From Liolophura sinensis (Eukaryota; Mollusca; Polyplacophora; Chitonida; Chitonidae), in the NCBI RefSeq assembly GCF_032854445.1, contig NC_088301.1, forward strand, positions 29,746,402-29,810,401: DNA of 64,000 nucleotides. The letters run 5' to 3'. The translations under genes and the position numbers were made by a program. How positions within the stretch are numbered: the first letter of the stretch is position 1; each line of letters opens with the position of its first letter. Below are positions 13,920-26,090 of this stretch, piece after piece. Under the pieces are notes generated by a model. That model was given only the letters and a program-made list of their open reading frames with translations, was not told where the DNA came from and did not search any database.

Positions 13920-16900
13920 GTGAGTGAATCAGCTGCAAATGCCTGTCCTCATTTTTCTTTGACAGCTAATTGCAGTCTGTGGTATATAGACTGATAATCA
14001 CGTTGTGTCGAGCTGATAATCTAAAATACACTACCAGAGCAGGCCGAGAAAAAAAACCCCAAAGCTTAAAGCATTTGAAAAAACAGCGTAAGAAAATGAA
14101 GTATAGTCACAATAGATGTTTGTTGGGAATCGATTTTTTTAAGGTAGATAACATGCCTGAATTTGAATCACGTGAAAGTAAAGCTCAACTCGGAATTACT
14201 CTTAGGCTGGGTTCTAAAATTAGTTTTAGATAAGACAGCATAGTAAAAAAGCGAGTCATCGTGGCCAAGCCTCAGCATTATATCATAGCCGGCATATGTT
14301 TGCTGTCAAGACTTTTGCCAAATCCACAGGACTGGATGAGGAACAAGTGTCGTCTGGGGCTCTTCATTTAACATCTGAAAAACAACTCTTCTCAATCTTT
14401 GCTTGATCAGTCTAAGAGTGGAACTATCTGTACACAGAACGCCATCAATCAATGTAATAAAGATGCATTAAACTGAGCACAGAGCTTTATGAAGATCATT
14501 AGAGGGTGCCAACATAATACCCTACTTGCCAATGGCGTGTTAAGTTGTCTCGTTATGATGCCCTCTTACTCGTATTGATCAAACAATATGAAAAGGAAAG
14601 GCCGTCAGCGCCGGCTTTCGCCCTTGAATCCCAGTCAACTCACGTGTGAAATAGCCAGGGAAATAAGTTTGGTAATTTAGTTAAACGCTTTATTCTACAT
14701 GAAACACGGCGATGGAAAGTAATTCACGCGAACTTGTCCAATAGCAACCGTTAGGTCTTCACAATGACTATAGAGACAAAATTCTACAAAACAAATACTG
14801 CAGGCGGAATTCTGGGCTAGTAAAGCCAACTAAAAGCCTTTAACGGACGGCACGTTCGGTAAGCTAAGAGAACCCAGCTTAACTTGTCCGGTTTCCGGTC
14901 CAGTTTTGACATACTGCCCCAGAGTCCGCGTTGAAAAGGTGAAGCACAATCAAATGCTAGTCTTTATGGACTAATCGTTGAACAGACATATGCTCCCGAG
15001 CGACTGGCAACTGTGGATAAAAGCCCACACGGTTTGGCTCGCTGCAGACATCAGTTAATCCGCTCAGACCAGACCTGATGGCGTTCCGAGTCTATCTAAA
15101 AGACCAAGTCGTTAAATAAGACTTCTCGGGATTATGTTCTCGCGTGCTTCAAATGTATCTTAACCACACGCCGGTCCCTGAGTGTGTTTTACCGACAACC
15201 ACCAGCCTACCGTACAGTGGGATCAAATACAGCACTAAAGAAGGCAATTTCCCGATTTACCTTCGTCCCAGACCCCATAAATTGCCGTCCCATGGGAGAG
15301 GTAATAATGGGAACTGTGCCTCTATCCACTGATTATCAAGCTGATTATACTCAGCTGCTCAAACTAACCACCATTAGCAATGTCAGCGTCGGAATCGACC
15401 GAGCTGAATACACTCCATAATGGCGTGCTGTTAAAATGCTGTTGATAAAAGCTTTCAAAATTGCCCAGCTGTACATATCCTTGAAAAACAGTACTTTATA
15501 TCATCTGCATTGTGCTATGGACAGAGATATAAAGCAGATTGACACTGCACAAGCACATTACATATAAAATCACAAACTGATCCAAGTGTGACAAAGAATC
15601 ACTAAGTATTCTGAACAATGTCTTGTCGGTACACGAGAAAGTATCAATTCAACAGTGCAAACATACATATATTAGACGTTATATATTAGATGCTTTTACG
15701 TTTCTGGGAGCAAGCTTTACATGGTCTTAACAAAAGTTTACCTTACTTGTCATCTGTATAACGTCACCAAGACCATGCAAAAAGAGAAAAATAAGTTAAA
15801 CTAAGAGAGCATAATTTCTCTCAGCATGAAACTGGAGTCAAATTATTATTAAGAATCGAAATTCTGAATTCTTACTGCTCTCGGGAAAAGTGAAGTTTAA
15901 GAACACCTAATAATTATGATACAGAGCTAAGTTTGACGAAGACAGCCTAATAAAGGCGATTTTCTTTAATGTTCTAGCGAAATGCCTTCTAGGTTATAAA
16001 AGAATATACACATGCATGTTTACACAATCCGTGTGACAATGTGACACTGGAAGAACGTTGTGCTACACAGAAGAGAACTGTACTGGATCATTGAAATACA
16101 AAATGACTACAGCCTAGAGGGTAAAACCAGAACAGTGGCCACACGTATTACTGGTGAAATCGCGCCTCTTGTCAATTTATAAGGGGTATGCGCTCGTCAT
16201 CAAGCCGTTTGACTAATGTACCGTCGAGGTTATCAATGTCACAAGGCCTAAAAACTGCCCAAATCGCTCATACTTCTGAAGCTTGTGCAATTCACGGCTC
16301 ATCGAATTTGGGTGAGAATTCGAGTGGGCTACTTCATGGATCACGGTCATCTGGCATGTAAAGCGATATGCTCATTGTTGCCTAATTACGAAATTTGGGG
16401 CCAAATGTCAAATTCCCGTCAACAAGCTGATATTGTAGAGCACAAGTGGTTTGGGAGGGCTTGGGTCTTGTATTTGCATTAAACTGAGTATACTAGATAC
16501 TCCATCCATGAACACGCCAAAATTTGACCATCCACAGACAATTTGGTATACGTATATATCGCATATGTGTAGTACGGTATTGATCGAATCAGACTATTTT
16601 AGCCCTTAGAGAGGCGTGCTAATAAATAACTATCTTAACGAGCAACAGTCAAATGTAAAAACTCTCACAACCGGGCTACCATGCACTGCCCTTCAGATTT
16701 CCAATATTCAGACTCTGAGTATAGATATAAAATAAACCGACCTTGAGCCATTTAAGGCAAAACTAAGAAACAACAATGACAACAAGACTAAGTCGTATTT
16801 GCTTTGATTTACAAAAATTAACCCTTCTCTTGAGATAAATTTCTCTCTGAAACCGGAAACTTCTATGCCCTATCGGGAGTGGGGATATATCCCCATATCC

Positions 16901-18014
16901 TGACCTGACAATATAATGACTGGAGTTTTCAAATATATCATAGCGTTAAACTGCAGCTTGATTATACACTCAGTGCACAGTTCGCTTTACCACTGAATCT
17001 AATAAGAGGACTTTCAAAAAACCTTTCACAACCGTATCTTAATACTAAGAAAAAGTATCTTACCCACTTGAGACGTCATCATTAAACCGGGCTTTTATGT
17101 GTGTTGGTCATGAGAGGGGCGGCTCATGAGAGAAGCTTGCCATGAGTGGAATGGGTCATGAGAGAAGCGGGTCTTGGGTAGAGAGGAAATGGCCATGGGA
17201 GGAGCAGGCCATGGGAGGAATCGGCTATGAGGGAATGCAATGACGTGTTGGAAGTCTCAACTTGATGGAGAGATTGTCTATATACGTGTAACGTCGTGTA
17301 CATGCAGGACGGTTTGCTCCTTACCTTCTTACTTCATAAGTATCCTCTTTCGAATACACAATCACCGACTTTGTTAAAAATCACACAGGGTATTTCCACC
17401 CTTCTACACTATTCTACAGCTTGTTTTAAGCTGAAGTAAAAGAAATCTGCTGAGCCAGATCGATTGCAGTAAACGATCTTCCAGGATGAGTAAGTGAAAT
17501 AAAAGCGAGTGGCGGTCAGTCTGGCAGCCTTCTACAAATCAGGTAGACAGCGATTTAATTAACAGTCTCCTTCCTCAGAACTATCGGCAATCGTGAACAT
17601 CCACGACTTGTTCAAGTTGCCATCAAATCGACGGAGATAATGGTGAAACACTTTGAAATGCAATTAGTAGCAGTGGGAAGACAATGGTGGATGTCACTGG
17701 TGAAATTATTAAGGTCTAGAAAGTAAATTAATTTTATCATTTAATTAATTAAAGACGTCTGAAGAAAGAGTAAGATCACAGTGTTCAAATGAAAGATTTA
17801 AAATTAAAAAAAAAATGACGAATAATCCGATTATGAAAACCTTGTTCAATACATACTAGAGTATTTCTTTTTTGTAAGATTTAGCATCCGTCATAACCTT
17901 ACTTATGAATAATGTTAAGATATGGTGACAATACATCTACTCCTGTCAAACTGCTCAGTACCTTTATCCCTGTATTATTATCATCGATTTGAATTGCTGG
18001 TGTTTTTTTCGTAG
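13920..18014. other. No recognised gene (possible intron)
   Basis: No supportable exon is visible. If the exons at 13783 and 18015 are joined, this is a 4.1 kb intron. A degenerate short tandem repeat lies at 17100-17230. Near 16095-16180 is a stretch resembling one near 27370-27430 (shared 'gtaaaaccaga' and 'cacacgta' words), probably an old dispersed repeat. Confidence 0.4.
17100..17230. repeat. Degenerate ~20-bp tandem repeat
   Basis: About six imperfect units built on 'catgagagaagcgggt' and 'catgggaggagcaggc', purine-rich on the plus strand. Confidence 0.7.
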
Positions 18015-18058
18015 CCTTTTAGCATCCACCGTCAGCACTATATCAGCACAGACAACCA
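18015..18058 (+). CDS. Candidate small internal exon
   Basis: A pyrimidine tract with seven T and TTCGTAG forms a good acceptor. Forty-four bases later is a consensus GTAAGT donor. Read in the phase required by the exon ending at 13919, it is open: a split Asp codon, then LLASTVSTISAQTT, ending phase 1. A Ser/Thr-rich linker would suit a secreted protein. A 44-base stretch is often open by chance, so the support comes only from the splice sites and phase match. Confidence 0.2.
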
Positions 18059-19490
18059 GTAAGTCGCTTTCATGTTAGGATAACAAGTAAGAAGCATACA
18101 TTGTGTAAATTTCAAGGCATAAAATCAGATTGTTAAATTCTTCAGCTAGAATTAACAACTAGCGTTCACATGCGCCCTGGTATTTTGAGCTCGGTACAAA
18201 CATGTAGCAGGTGCAGTGTTTGTACCGGATCAAGGGAATGGAGGTCAGCATATATATCCTTTTGAGCATATGCACTTGAGTTCTCGGGCACTACGCTCTA
18301 AATACACGTACAATAAAGGAAATTAATCTTTTCCGCAAGTACATAAATCCTCCCTTTTTTCTGTTTTCTTGGTAAAATTTTAGGCCGGAGGCAGACGACG
18401 AACAAAATGCCATTGTAATTATTCAGACTTTAGGACGTGACGTCGTTCGTGGTCACCCTAACAACCCGGATGCTGGATTTAGTTGTCGACTTGACAGCCC
18501 TGATATATATAATGACAGCCTTATAACAATTTCTCCTCTCCGACCGTACGTGGGAAGGTTTGTCCTGCGGATGGTCGTGGGATTCCCACGGGCTCTGCCC
18601 GGTTTCCCCTCTCCATATTGCTGGCCGCCGTCGTATAAATAAAATATTCTTGAGTACGGCGTAAAACACCAATCAAAAAAAAACTATAACAATTTCTACA
18701 TAATAGCCCTATATATACATTATGTGTTGATTACAGCTCGATAACTTCCTACAACAACTGCTCTCTGATAAAAGATTATTTCCTAATATTGAAAGGGTGC
18801 GACTCTGCATAGTGTAACAAGTTCAAATTATATAATGGATGATGTCATCAAAGGAAGTTTTAAATAAGAGAAATTGGGAGCCAGATATATCGTGCCCATT
18901 AACATACAGTGTATGGTATGGTTTTGGGAGACTCATGTTTATTCTTGTAACAGTGAAACTAATATGACCTTACTAAAACTTAAGTGGATTGACCCATATG
19001 TATACAGTTACATTGTAGTCATACGACACCTCCGTGCCCAGCGGACACACAGGTCACGGCTCACAGTTCCTACATGATACAAGGCTCCAGAACGCAATGG
19101 ATATAGACTAAAGGTAAAAAAACAAATCCATGGGTTGACATAAATGTACAAATGTGCAGTGTCTTTAAACAGGACCTCACGATTTGAACAGATAAATGTG
19201 ATCATGTAATGTTTCACTTGTACGATGGCAGCCATCATTCTGGTGGGAGGAAACCAGAAAGAGTCCGAACTACGACCATCCACTGGTTGGTGCAAGACCG
19301 TGCGTTCTCACGTCATAAAAAGACTGTATGAGCTTAGTACGGTGTTCATGTAGTATAAAAAAAATATAATCATTAATACACGTATCAATAACAGCCAACT
19401 CCGATGTTATCCCGGGGGATTGGGGGAGATTAACTGTCATGATAGCTATTTACACCGTCTGACTTTTGGTATCATATTTATCACGCTTAC
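18059..19490. other. No recognised gene; two SINE pieces
   Basis: Holds the truncated SINE at 18535-18684 and a SINE fragment in minus orientation near 19225-19295 ('gtgggaggaaacc', 'acgaccatcc' words). No other feature is supportable. Confidence 0.4.
18535..18684 (+). mobile_element. SINE family A, 5'-truncated, with TSD
   Basis: A 150-bp piece of the window's main SINE, ending in an A-rich tail ('caccaatc' then nine A). It is flanked by a perfect 13-bp target-site duplication, TATAACAATTTCT, at 18522-18534 and 18685-18697. The tRNA-like head is missing, so the element inserted already truncated at its 5' end, as target-primed reverse transcription can do. The perfect duplication suggests a fairly recent insertion. 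Confidence 0.9.
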
Positions 19491-19553
19491 CTTGCGACTT
19501 TTCACCGGGCGCTTCTCTTCAGTAATTTCACTCAAATCCAGTTCCTTTGCCAT
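19491..19553 (-). CDS. Candidate first coding exon, unknown gene
   Basis: An ATG opens 21 codons (begins MAKELDLSEITEEK, then a basic end with KSRK) that stop exactly at AAG|GTAAGC, a good donor, in phase 0. The peptide is acidic then basic, highly charged and without a signal peptide, so a cytoplasmic protein start is likely. The codons look protein-like. It shares the CACATGGC start context and phase-0 end with the segment at 4385-4435, 15 kb downstream on the same strand. This would be expected of alternative first exons spliced to a common body. No downstream exon was found in the window, so identity is unknown. Confidence 0.4.
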
Positions 19554-20636
19554 GTGAGTTAGGTATTTGTATATTAAGAAATAGTGCTGTCCTCTCTGTG
19601 AGCTTTCCTTCGGGTTGTGTCCCTCGACCCTCGCGTGTGACGGATACGAAATGAAACTATTATATGTTATACTATCGCATTAAATGTGCATGCCTTCACA
19701 GTTACGTCCGGGTCGCTTTGGTATAATTCACACTAAACTCTGCTGGCATATATTGTCATGTCGGACTAAACTTCGTCATCTGGCTTTTACCAAACATGTG
19801 ACGCTATAAATAGACCTTCAGCCAGTTTGTCACCGCGAAACGTACAAGTGTTGAGTACACTGAAGTATACTGAAGTATACAACCAGGGGTGTCACTCAAC
19901 AAAAGACGCTATGCAACTACAGACAATGTTTCGTAAGGTGGGTTTTGTGTGTTAAGAAAATAGACAACGTGGGTGGGGTGGGGTGGGGGGGTAGTAGTCT
20001 TTTATCCACAACGTTAGCCATAGGTTAAACTATATGTGTGTGTGTATGTGTATGTGTGATCGTGCATAATTCAGGAAAGGGCAGAAAATAAGTATATAAA
20101 CATCATCCATTTTAATCGCAAGGAATCATGGGTACTCCATGTACTTTTGAATTCTTGCTATTATTATCACTAGTGAACTGTCAGTTTGTAAGATTTGTTA
20201 AAAACTGTTTTACTGTGAGCGTGGCTATAAGCCCTTTTGAAAATACAATGGATGTGCGTACGGTTTGTGCACTGACCTTATATGCCCATTTGGATATCTG
20301 TAAGCATTGTGTATACTTACAGTAAGAACTGCTGAAGATCTTGTGGATGTAGGGTTTGTGTGATGTCACTATATAGGCCCTTTTTAGAATCTGATGGCCG
20401 TGTCAATGACAAAGCCCTTTGCCTGCTGCAAAGAGTTGTGACATCATTATTGTTTAATTTGCATCCGGAATTTTCTATATACATATATACTTGACACTGC
20501 ACTTCCGAGGGCGATTAGCAAATTCACCAGGAACCGATGGCATACGAGTAAAATAACTTCTTGATAATACTACATTTGGTATGCATAAAGCTAGCATAAG
20601 CCAAGCTGTGGCATTACGTTATTCCTGGAATTGGAA
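19554..20636. other. No recognised gene; possible promoter side of the 19553 exon
   Basis: Contains G/T-rich microsatellite pieces near 19970-19995 and a TG/TATG run near 20033-20058. No motif was found that fixes a transcription start. Confidence 0.35.
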
Positions 20637-20900
20637 CAATATGGTGTAAACACGCCAGACTTGATGGTGTAAATACGCCAGACTTGATGGTGTAAATACG
20701 CCAGACTTGATGGTGTAAATACGCCAGACTTGATGGTGTAAATACGTCAGATATGATGGTGTAAATACGCCAGATATGATGGTGTAAATACGTCAGACTT
20801 GATGGTGTAAATACGCCAGATATGATGGTGTAAATACGCCAGACTTGATGGTGTAAATACGCCAGATATGATGGTGTAAATACCCCAGATATGATGGTGG
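20637..20900. repeat. 23-bp minisatellite, about 11 copies
   Basis: A tandem array of a 23-bp unit containing 'gatggtgtaaatacgcca' with two variants, 'gactt' and 'gatat', that alternate irregularly. Because 23 is not a multiple of three, several frames stay open on the minus strand; these are repeat artefacts, not genes. Confidence 0.95.
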
Positions 20901-21427
20901 TGTGAAGGCGGAATGGAATAAGACCGATGGCAATACTGTTGTTGAAAGTTTGTGTCCTTTTTAGGCGATTCTGCATGGCTACAAATGTTAAAATAATTGT
21001 ACGAATATTCTCTTGAAAGAAGTCTCTTGAACGAATTAATACACAAAGTCAGATCAGGGCGTATCTAACAATAGATTTCCTCGCCACATTACCACAGAAT
21101 AAGGCTACACCGTCGAATAAGCAAATTCTCCCTATAGTTATGCACTGAATCGTTACACTCTGTTATATACATACCGATACCGAAGTCATGAATGGAGGAA
21201 AAATAATTTTCAGAATATCATAATCCACAGTACAGTTATTCCTCTTTTTATGTAGCCAGCCCAGGCAAACGTCGATGAAGGGTTGTGAAAAAAAAAAGCC
21301 CCATCGGCCAGGCAGAACTATGTAACATGGAGAACGAGAGAGAGATTCGTACTATTAACCATTCTTTACACCACTCAGCCTTGAGCAGGCAAACCCACTG
21401 GACAAGGACCGATAGGTGGTGGTGAGA

Positions 21428-21495
21428 AGGAGTGAGTGAGTGCTTGGGGTTTAACGTCGTACTCAACAATTTTTCAGTCATATGACGACGAGTGG
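21428..21495 (-). mobile_element. SINE family B fragment
   Basis: Shares the 'gtttaacgtcgtactcaaca' and 'tttttcagtcatatgacgac' cores with the complete copy at 45678-45938. Only the tail-side part is present. Confidence 0.75.
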
Positions 21496-21537
21496 TGAGA
21501 AGGACGTTTTAGGCTTTAGTATCATTTATTGTCACCC

Positions 21538-21775
21538 GGTATATTGATTTATTTATTTGATTGGTGTATTATGCCGAACCAAATATATTTTACTTATACA
21601 ACGGCGGCCAGCATTATGGTGGAAGGAAACCGGGCAGGCGCCAGGGGAAATCGGGTAGGCCTCAGGGGAAACCAACGGCCAACGCAGGATGCTGACAAAC
21701 CTTCCCACGTACGGCCGGAGAGGAAGCCAGCATAAACTGGATTTGAACTCGCAGCGATCGCATTGGTGAGAGGCT
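21538..21775 (-). mobile_element. SINE family A copy
   Basis: Carries the 'ggccagcattatggtgg' core, 'gaggaagccagcat' and a tRNA-like B-box region ('tttgaactcgcagcgatcg'). The 5' head beyond the B box is partly lost. The tail side has 'gatttatttatttgattgg'. Confidence 0.85.
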
Positions 21776-22024
21776 AATATATGGGCATGTTGAGTCAACA
21801 TATTAAAAACATATAACCCGAGGCAGTCTCGCGTTTATCGCATGATCTGTGATCGCAAATAATGTGTCGCAAAATAACAGAAGTGGGCGTGAAATCCAAG
21901 ACAGTATAAGGAAACATTTAAACCACCGTTCCCACGTGACAGAGGCCATATAGAGTCTCACAACAGTCTCAAGTGAGTATGCTTTAGGACTGAGACAATA
22001 CAGACTCATGACATAACCTATAAA

Positions 22025-22180
22025 GACGTATAGCCAGAGATGCCGTATAGCCAGTTATAACGTATGGCCAGAGATGCCGTATAGCCAGTGATAACGTATA
22101 GCCAGAGATGCCGTATAGCCAGTGATAACGTATAGCCAGAGATGCCGTATAGCCAGTGATAACGTATAGCGAGTAAAGAC
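22025..22180. repeat. 34-bp (17+17) minisatellite
   Basis: About four and a half copies of a dimer: 'gccagagatgccgtata' followed by 'gccagtgataacgtata'. The two 17-bp halves are clearly related, so an ancestral 17-bp repeat duplicated, diverged and then amplified as a dimer. Open frames on the minus strand here are repeat artefacts. Confidence 0.95.
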
Positions 22181-22410
22181 GTACACAATATCCACATACA
22201 CATAATACCACACTTGCTGAGGACAAGAACGATGACAGCGATAATATAGTCTCAGGAAGACGGTGTCATCTGAACCCATGACAGGCGATATATATTATAT
22301 AATACCTTATATAATGCGACAAAGCGATACAGTATCTAGGCTTACCGCTTGATAGGTGACTATAAAGGACAAGTAATCAGGAAAAAATAGATCTTATCTG
22401 GCGGGAAAAA

Positions 22411-24690
22411 GAGAAGATATTTTCAGAGGAGAGGGAAGATACTGCTAGAGGAGAGAGTAAAGATATTACCTGAGGAGAGAGAAGATGTGACCTGAGGAGA
22501 GGGAAGATGTGACCTGAGGAGAGGGAAGATGTGATCTGAGGAGAGAGAAGATGTGACCTGAGGAGAGAGAAGATGTGACCTGAGGAGAGAGAAGATGTGA
22601 CCTGAGGAGAGAGAAGATGTGACCCGAGGAGAGAGAGAAGATGTGACCTGAGGAGAGAGAAGATGTGACCCGAGGAGAGAGAGAAGATGTGACCTGAGGA
22701 GAGAGAAGATGTGACCTGAGGAGAGAGAGAAGATGTGACCTGAGGAGAGAGAGAAGATGTGACCTGAGGAGAGAGAAGATGTGACCTGAGGAGAGGGAAG
22801 ATGTGACCTGAGGAGAGAGAAGATGTGACCTGAGGAGAGAGAAAATATTACCTGAGGAGAGAACATATTACCTGAGGAGAGGGAAGACATTACCTGAGGA
22901 GAGAGAAGATGTGACCTGAGGAGAGAGAAGATTTGACCTGAGGAGAAGGAAGATATTACCTGAGGAGAGAGAAGATATTACCTGAGGAGAGAGAAGATAT
23001 TACCTGAGGAGAGAGAAGATATTACCTGAGGAAAGGGAAGATATTATCTCAGGAAATGGAAGATATTACCCGAGGAGAGAGAAGATATTACCTGAGGAGA
23101 GAGAAGATATTACCTGAAGAGAGAGAAGATATTACCCGAGGAAAGGGAAGATATTACCTGAGGAGAGAGAAGATGTTACCTGAGGAGAGAGAAGATATTA
23201 CCTGAGGAGAGAGAAGATATTATCTGAGGAAAGGGAAGATATTACCTCAGGAAATGGAAGATATTATCTGAGGAAAGGGAAGATATTACTTGAGGAGAGA
23301 GAAGATATTACCTGAGGAAAGGGAAGATATTACCTCAGGAAAGGGAAGATATTACCGGAGGAGAGAGAAGATATTACCTGAGGAGAGAAAAGATATTACC
23401 TGAGGAAAGGGAAGATATTACCTCAGGAAATGGAAGATATTACCTGAGGAAAGGGAAGATATTACCTGAGGAAAGGGAAGATATTACCGGAGGAGAGAGA
23501 AGATATTACCTGAGGAAAGAGAAGATATTACCTGAGGAGAGAGAAGATATTACCTCAGGAAATGGAAGATATTACCTGAGGAGAGAGAAGATGTGACATG
23601 AGGAGAGAGAAGATATTACCTGAAGAGAGAGAAGATATTACCCGAGGAAAGGGAAGATATTACCTGAGGAGAGAGAAGATGTTACCTGAGGAGAGAGAAG
23701 ATATTACCTGAGGAGAGAGAAGATATTATCTGAGGAAAGGGAAGATATTACCTCAGGAAATGGAAGATATTACCTGAGGAAAGGGAAGATATTACCTGAG
23801 GAAAGGGAAGATATTACCGGAGGAGAGAGAAGATATTACCTGAGGAAAGAGAAGATATTACCTGAGGAGAGAGAAGATATTACCTCAGGAAATGGAAGAT
23901 ATTACCTGAGGAGAGAGAAGATGTGACATGAGGAGAGAGAAGATATTACCTGAAGAGAGAGAAGATATTACCCGAGGAAAGGGAAGATATTACCTGAGGA
24001 GAGAGAAGATGTTACCTGAGGAGAGAGAAGATATTACCTGAGGAGAGAGAAGATATTATCTGAGGAAAGGGAAGATATTACCTCAGGAAATGGAAGATAT
24101 TATCTGAGGAAAGGGAAGATATTACTTGAGGAGAGAGAAGATATTACCTGAGGAAAGGGAAGATATTACCTGAGGAAAGGGAAGATATTACCGGAGGAGA
24201 GAGAAGATATTACCTGAGGAGAGAGAAGATATTACCTGAGGAGAGAGAAGATATTACCTCAGGAAATGGAAGATATTACCTGAGGAGAGAGAAGATGTGA
24301 CATGAGGAGAGAGAAGATATTACCTGAAGAGAGAGAAGATATTACCCGAGGAAAGGGAAGATATTACCTGAGGGGAGAGAAGATGTTACCTGAGGAGAGA
24401 GAAGATATTACCTGAGGAGAAAGAAGATATTACCTGAGGAAAGGGAAGATATTACCTGAGGAAAGGGAAGATATTACCTCAGGAAATGGAAGATATTATC
24501 TGAGGAAAGGGAAGATATTACTTGAGGAGAGAGAAGATATTACCTGAGGAAAGGGAAGATATTACCTGAGGAAAGGGAAGATATTACCTGAGGAAAGGGG
24601 AAAATATTACCTGAGGAGATATGATCTGACGAGAGGGGAGATATGATCTGAAGAGAGGGAAGATATGGTCTCAGGAGGGTGAAGATTTTG
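22411..24690. repeat. 2.3 kb minisatellite of 22-bp units with higher-order structure
   Basis: About one hundred copies of a 22-bp unit based on 'gaggagagagaagat' plus a variable end. Two domains are visible. About 22440-22930 uses the 'gtgacct' ending; about 22935-24610 uses 'attacct', interspersed with 'gaggaaaggg' and 'caggaaatgg' variants. The rare variant 'gtgacatg' recurs at 23593, 23923 and 24297, spacings of 330 and 374 bases (15 and 17 units), with the same order of variants between them. The array is strongly purine-rich on the plus strand. A 155-residue minus-strand open frame inside it is an artefact. Confidence 0.97.
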
Positions 24691-24699
24691 TCTGAGCAC

Positions 24700-25916
24700 A
24701 TTGCCTCTCCGGACGTAGATTGGACACAACGTGTATAAAGTAAAATGAATCAATTTCTTAATTCATTTATTTATGTGTTCATTTGATTGTTATTCAACAC
24801 CACAGTGGTAATTTATGGTAGAGAAAACTTCTAATGAAACTATACTAGAATCGTGCATATTTACCAAATGGCTCCAAGTTGCTTTCCATAAAAGTACTGG
24901 TGACAATGACAAACAACAAAGGAATTCGCATAGTAGCATGAGAACGAGAAGATTCACCTATAGAGACAACTTACGTTGTTAGGTTCCGCGTTAGGTGATG
25001 AAAACGAAAATGAAATCAGAAATTCCGATACTGGACTCAGAAGACTTACCTCAAGCAAGACATACATCTTGGATGCGAAGCGCTCAGTTAACAAGCACCT
25101 ACATAGGTCGGTCTAAATGGTTGTCAATGCCAGAACGTATGACAGCAATCTGCATGCCAACAGAAAGTAGGCGGGGCACGGCAATGATGATAGAAGTCCT
25201 GGCGATCAATGATGTTCAGGTGGTTGAATAGGGATTCATGAGTAACACAAAGCGCTTTATGAAGGCTTCCTTGACAAACAGACCCACACGACCGATATAA
25301 CGATATGTTCTGCGGCAGGAAAGATGAAAGCGCAGTGTTTCCGCGAAACTTCTGTCGGTTCATGGTGGACATTAGTAGCACACACGAGTTGCGACATCAA
25401 ACCATCATAGCTGTATTGAACGATAAAGTGCACACCTGATCATGTTTGTTCGTTTGAAATATTTCAGCGTTCACGTAGATTGCAGGTTACACATCTGCAG
25501 ATCATAGGGTTTGTCTCGGCAGTTGGAATTACATAAAATCAATCTCAGCTCCTAAAAGACATTGAATACGATGTAGCATTTATGTGGATTACGCGTATGC
25601 CCAGGTGAATCAGGCTTTGAATAATGCATGTTCGTGTTGTCCGTGTGTAGTTGAAAGGCTTTCAGAAAAGATATTTATGTATCGATTTATTTGATGGTTG
25701 TTTAACGCCATACTCAAGAATTTATCACTTATACCATGGCGGCTTAGAAAAATTAAAATAAATCCCAACAGTATAGGTCCGGGTATTGAATGACCCTTGC
25801 CAAAAGTCCTGTATGTGTGCCCACTTATCATATACCAAAAGTTGTTGTGCTTTGAATCGCTGATCCTAGAAAAACCATTTGCCTGTCTTAAGTCTGTTTG
25901 TGTAAAGCTGTTGTAA
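24700..25916. other. No recognised gene
   Basis: Sequence without supportable exons. A SINE family A fragment lies near 25690-25742 ('gccatactcaagaattt', 'accatggcggc'). Confidence 0.4.
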
Positions 25917-26090
25917 CATGCACATGACGCATGCTCAAAACATGCACATGACGCATGCTCAAAACATGCACACGACGCAGGCCCACAGCGTGCACACGAT
26001 GCCCACATGTGTGCACATGCACATGACGCACCCACACATGTATACACATGACGCCCACAGCGTGCACATGCCGCATGCTCACAACATGTA
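25917..26090. repeat. 24-bp minisatellite
   Basis: Degenerate tandem units around 'catgcacatgacgcatgctc' plus AAAA, about six copies with several internal variants ('cacacgacgcaggcccacag'). The Cys/Ala/His-rich open frames on the minus strand come from the repeat. Confidence 0.9.

Larger units (their letters stand above)
20901..22024. other. No recognised gene; SINE pieces
   Basis: Between two minisatellites. Holds a family B SINE fragment at 21428-21495 and a family A SINE at 21538-21775. Nothing else is supportable. Confidence 0.4.

Noticed and set aside
22423-22890. 155-residue minus-strand open frame rich in Ser, Leu and Pro
   Set aside because: It lies wholly inside the 22-bp minisatellite and its peptide merely repeats the unit; there is no start context or splice site.
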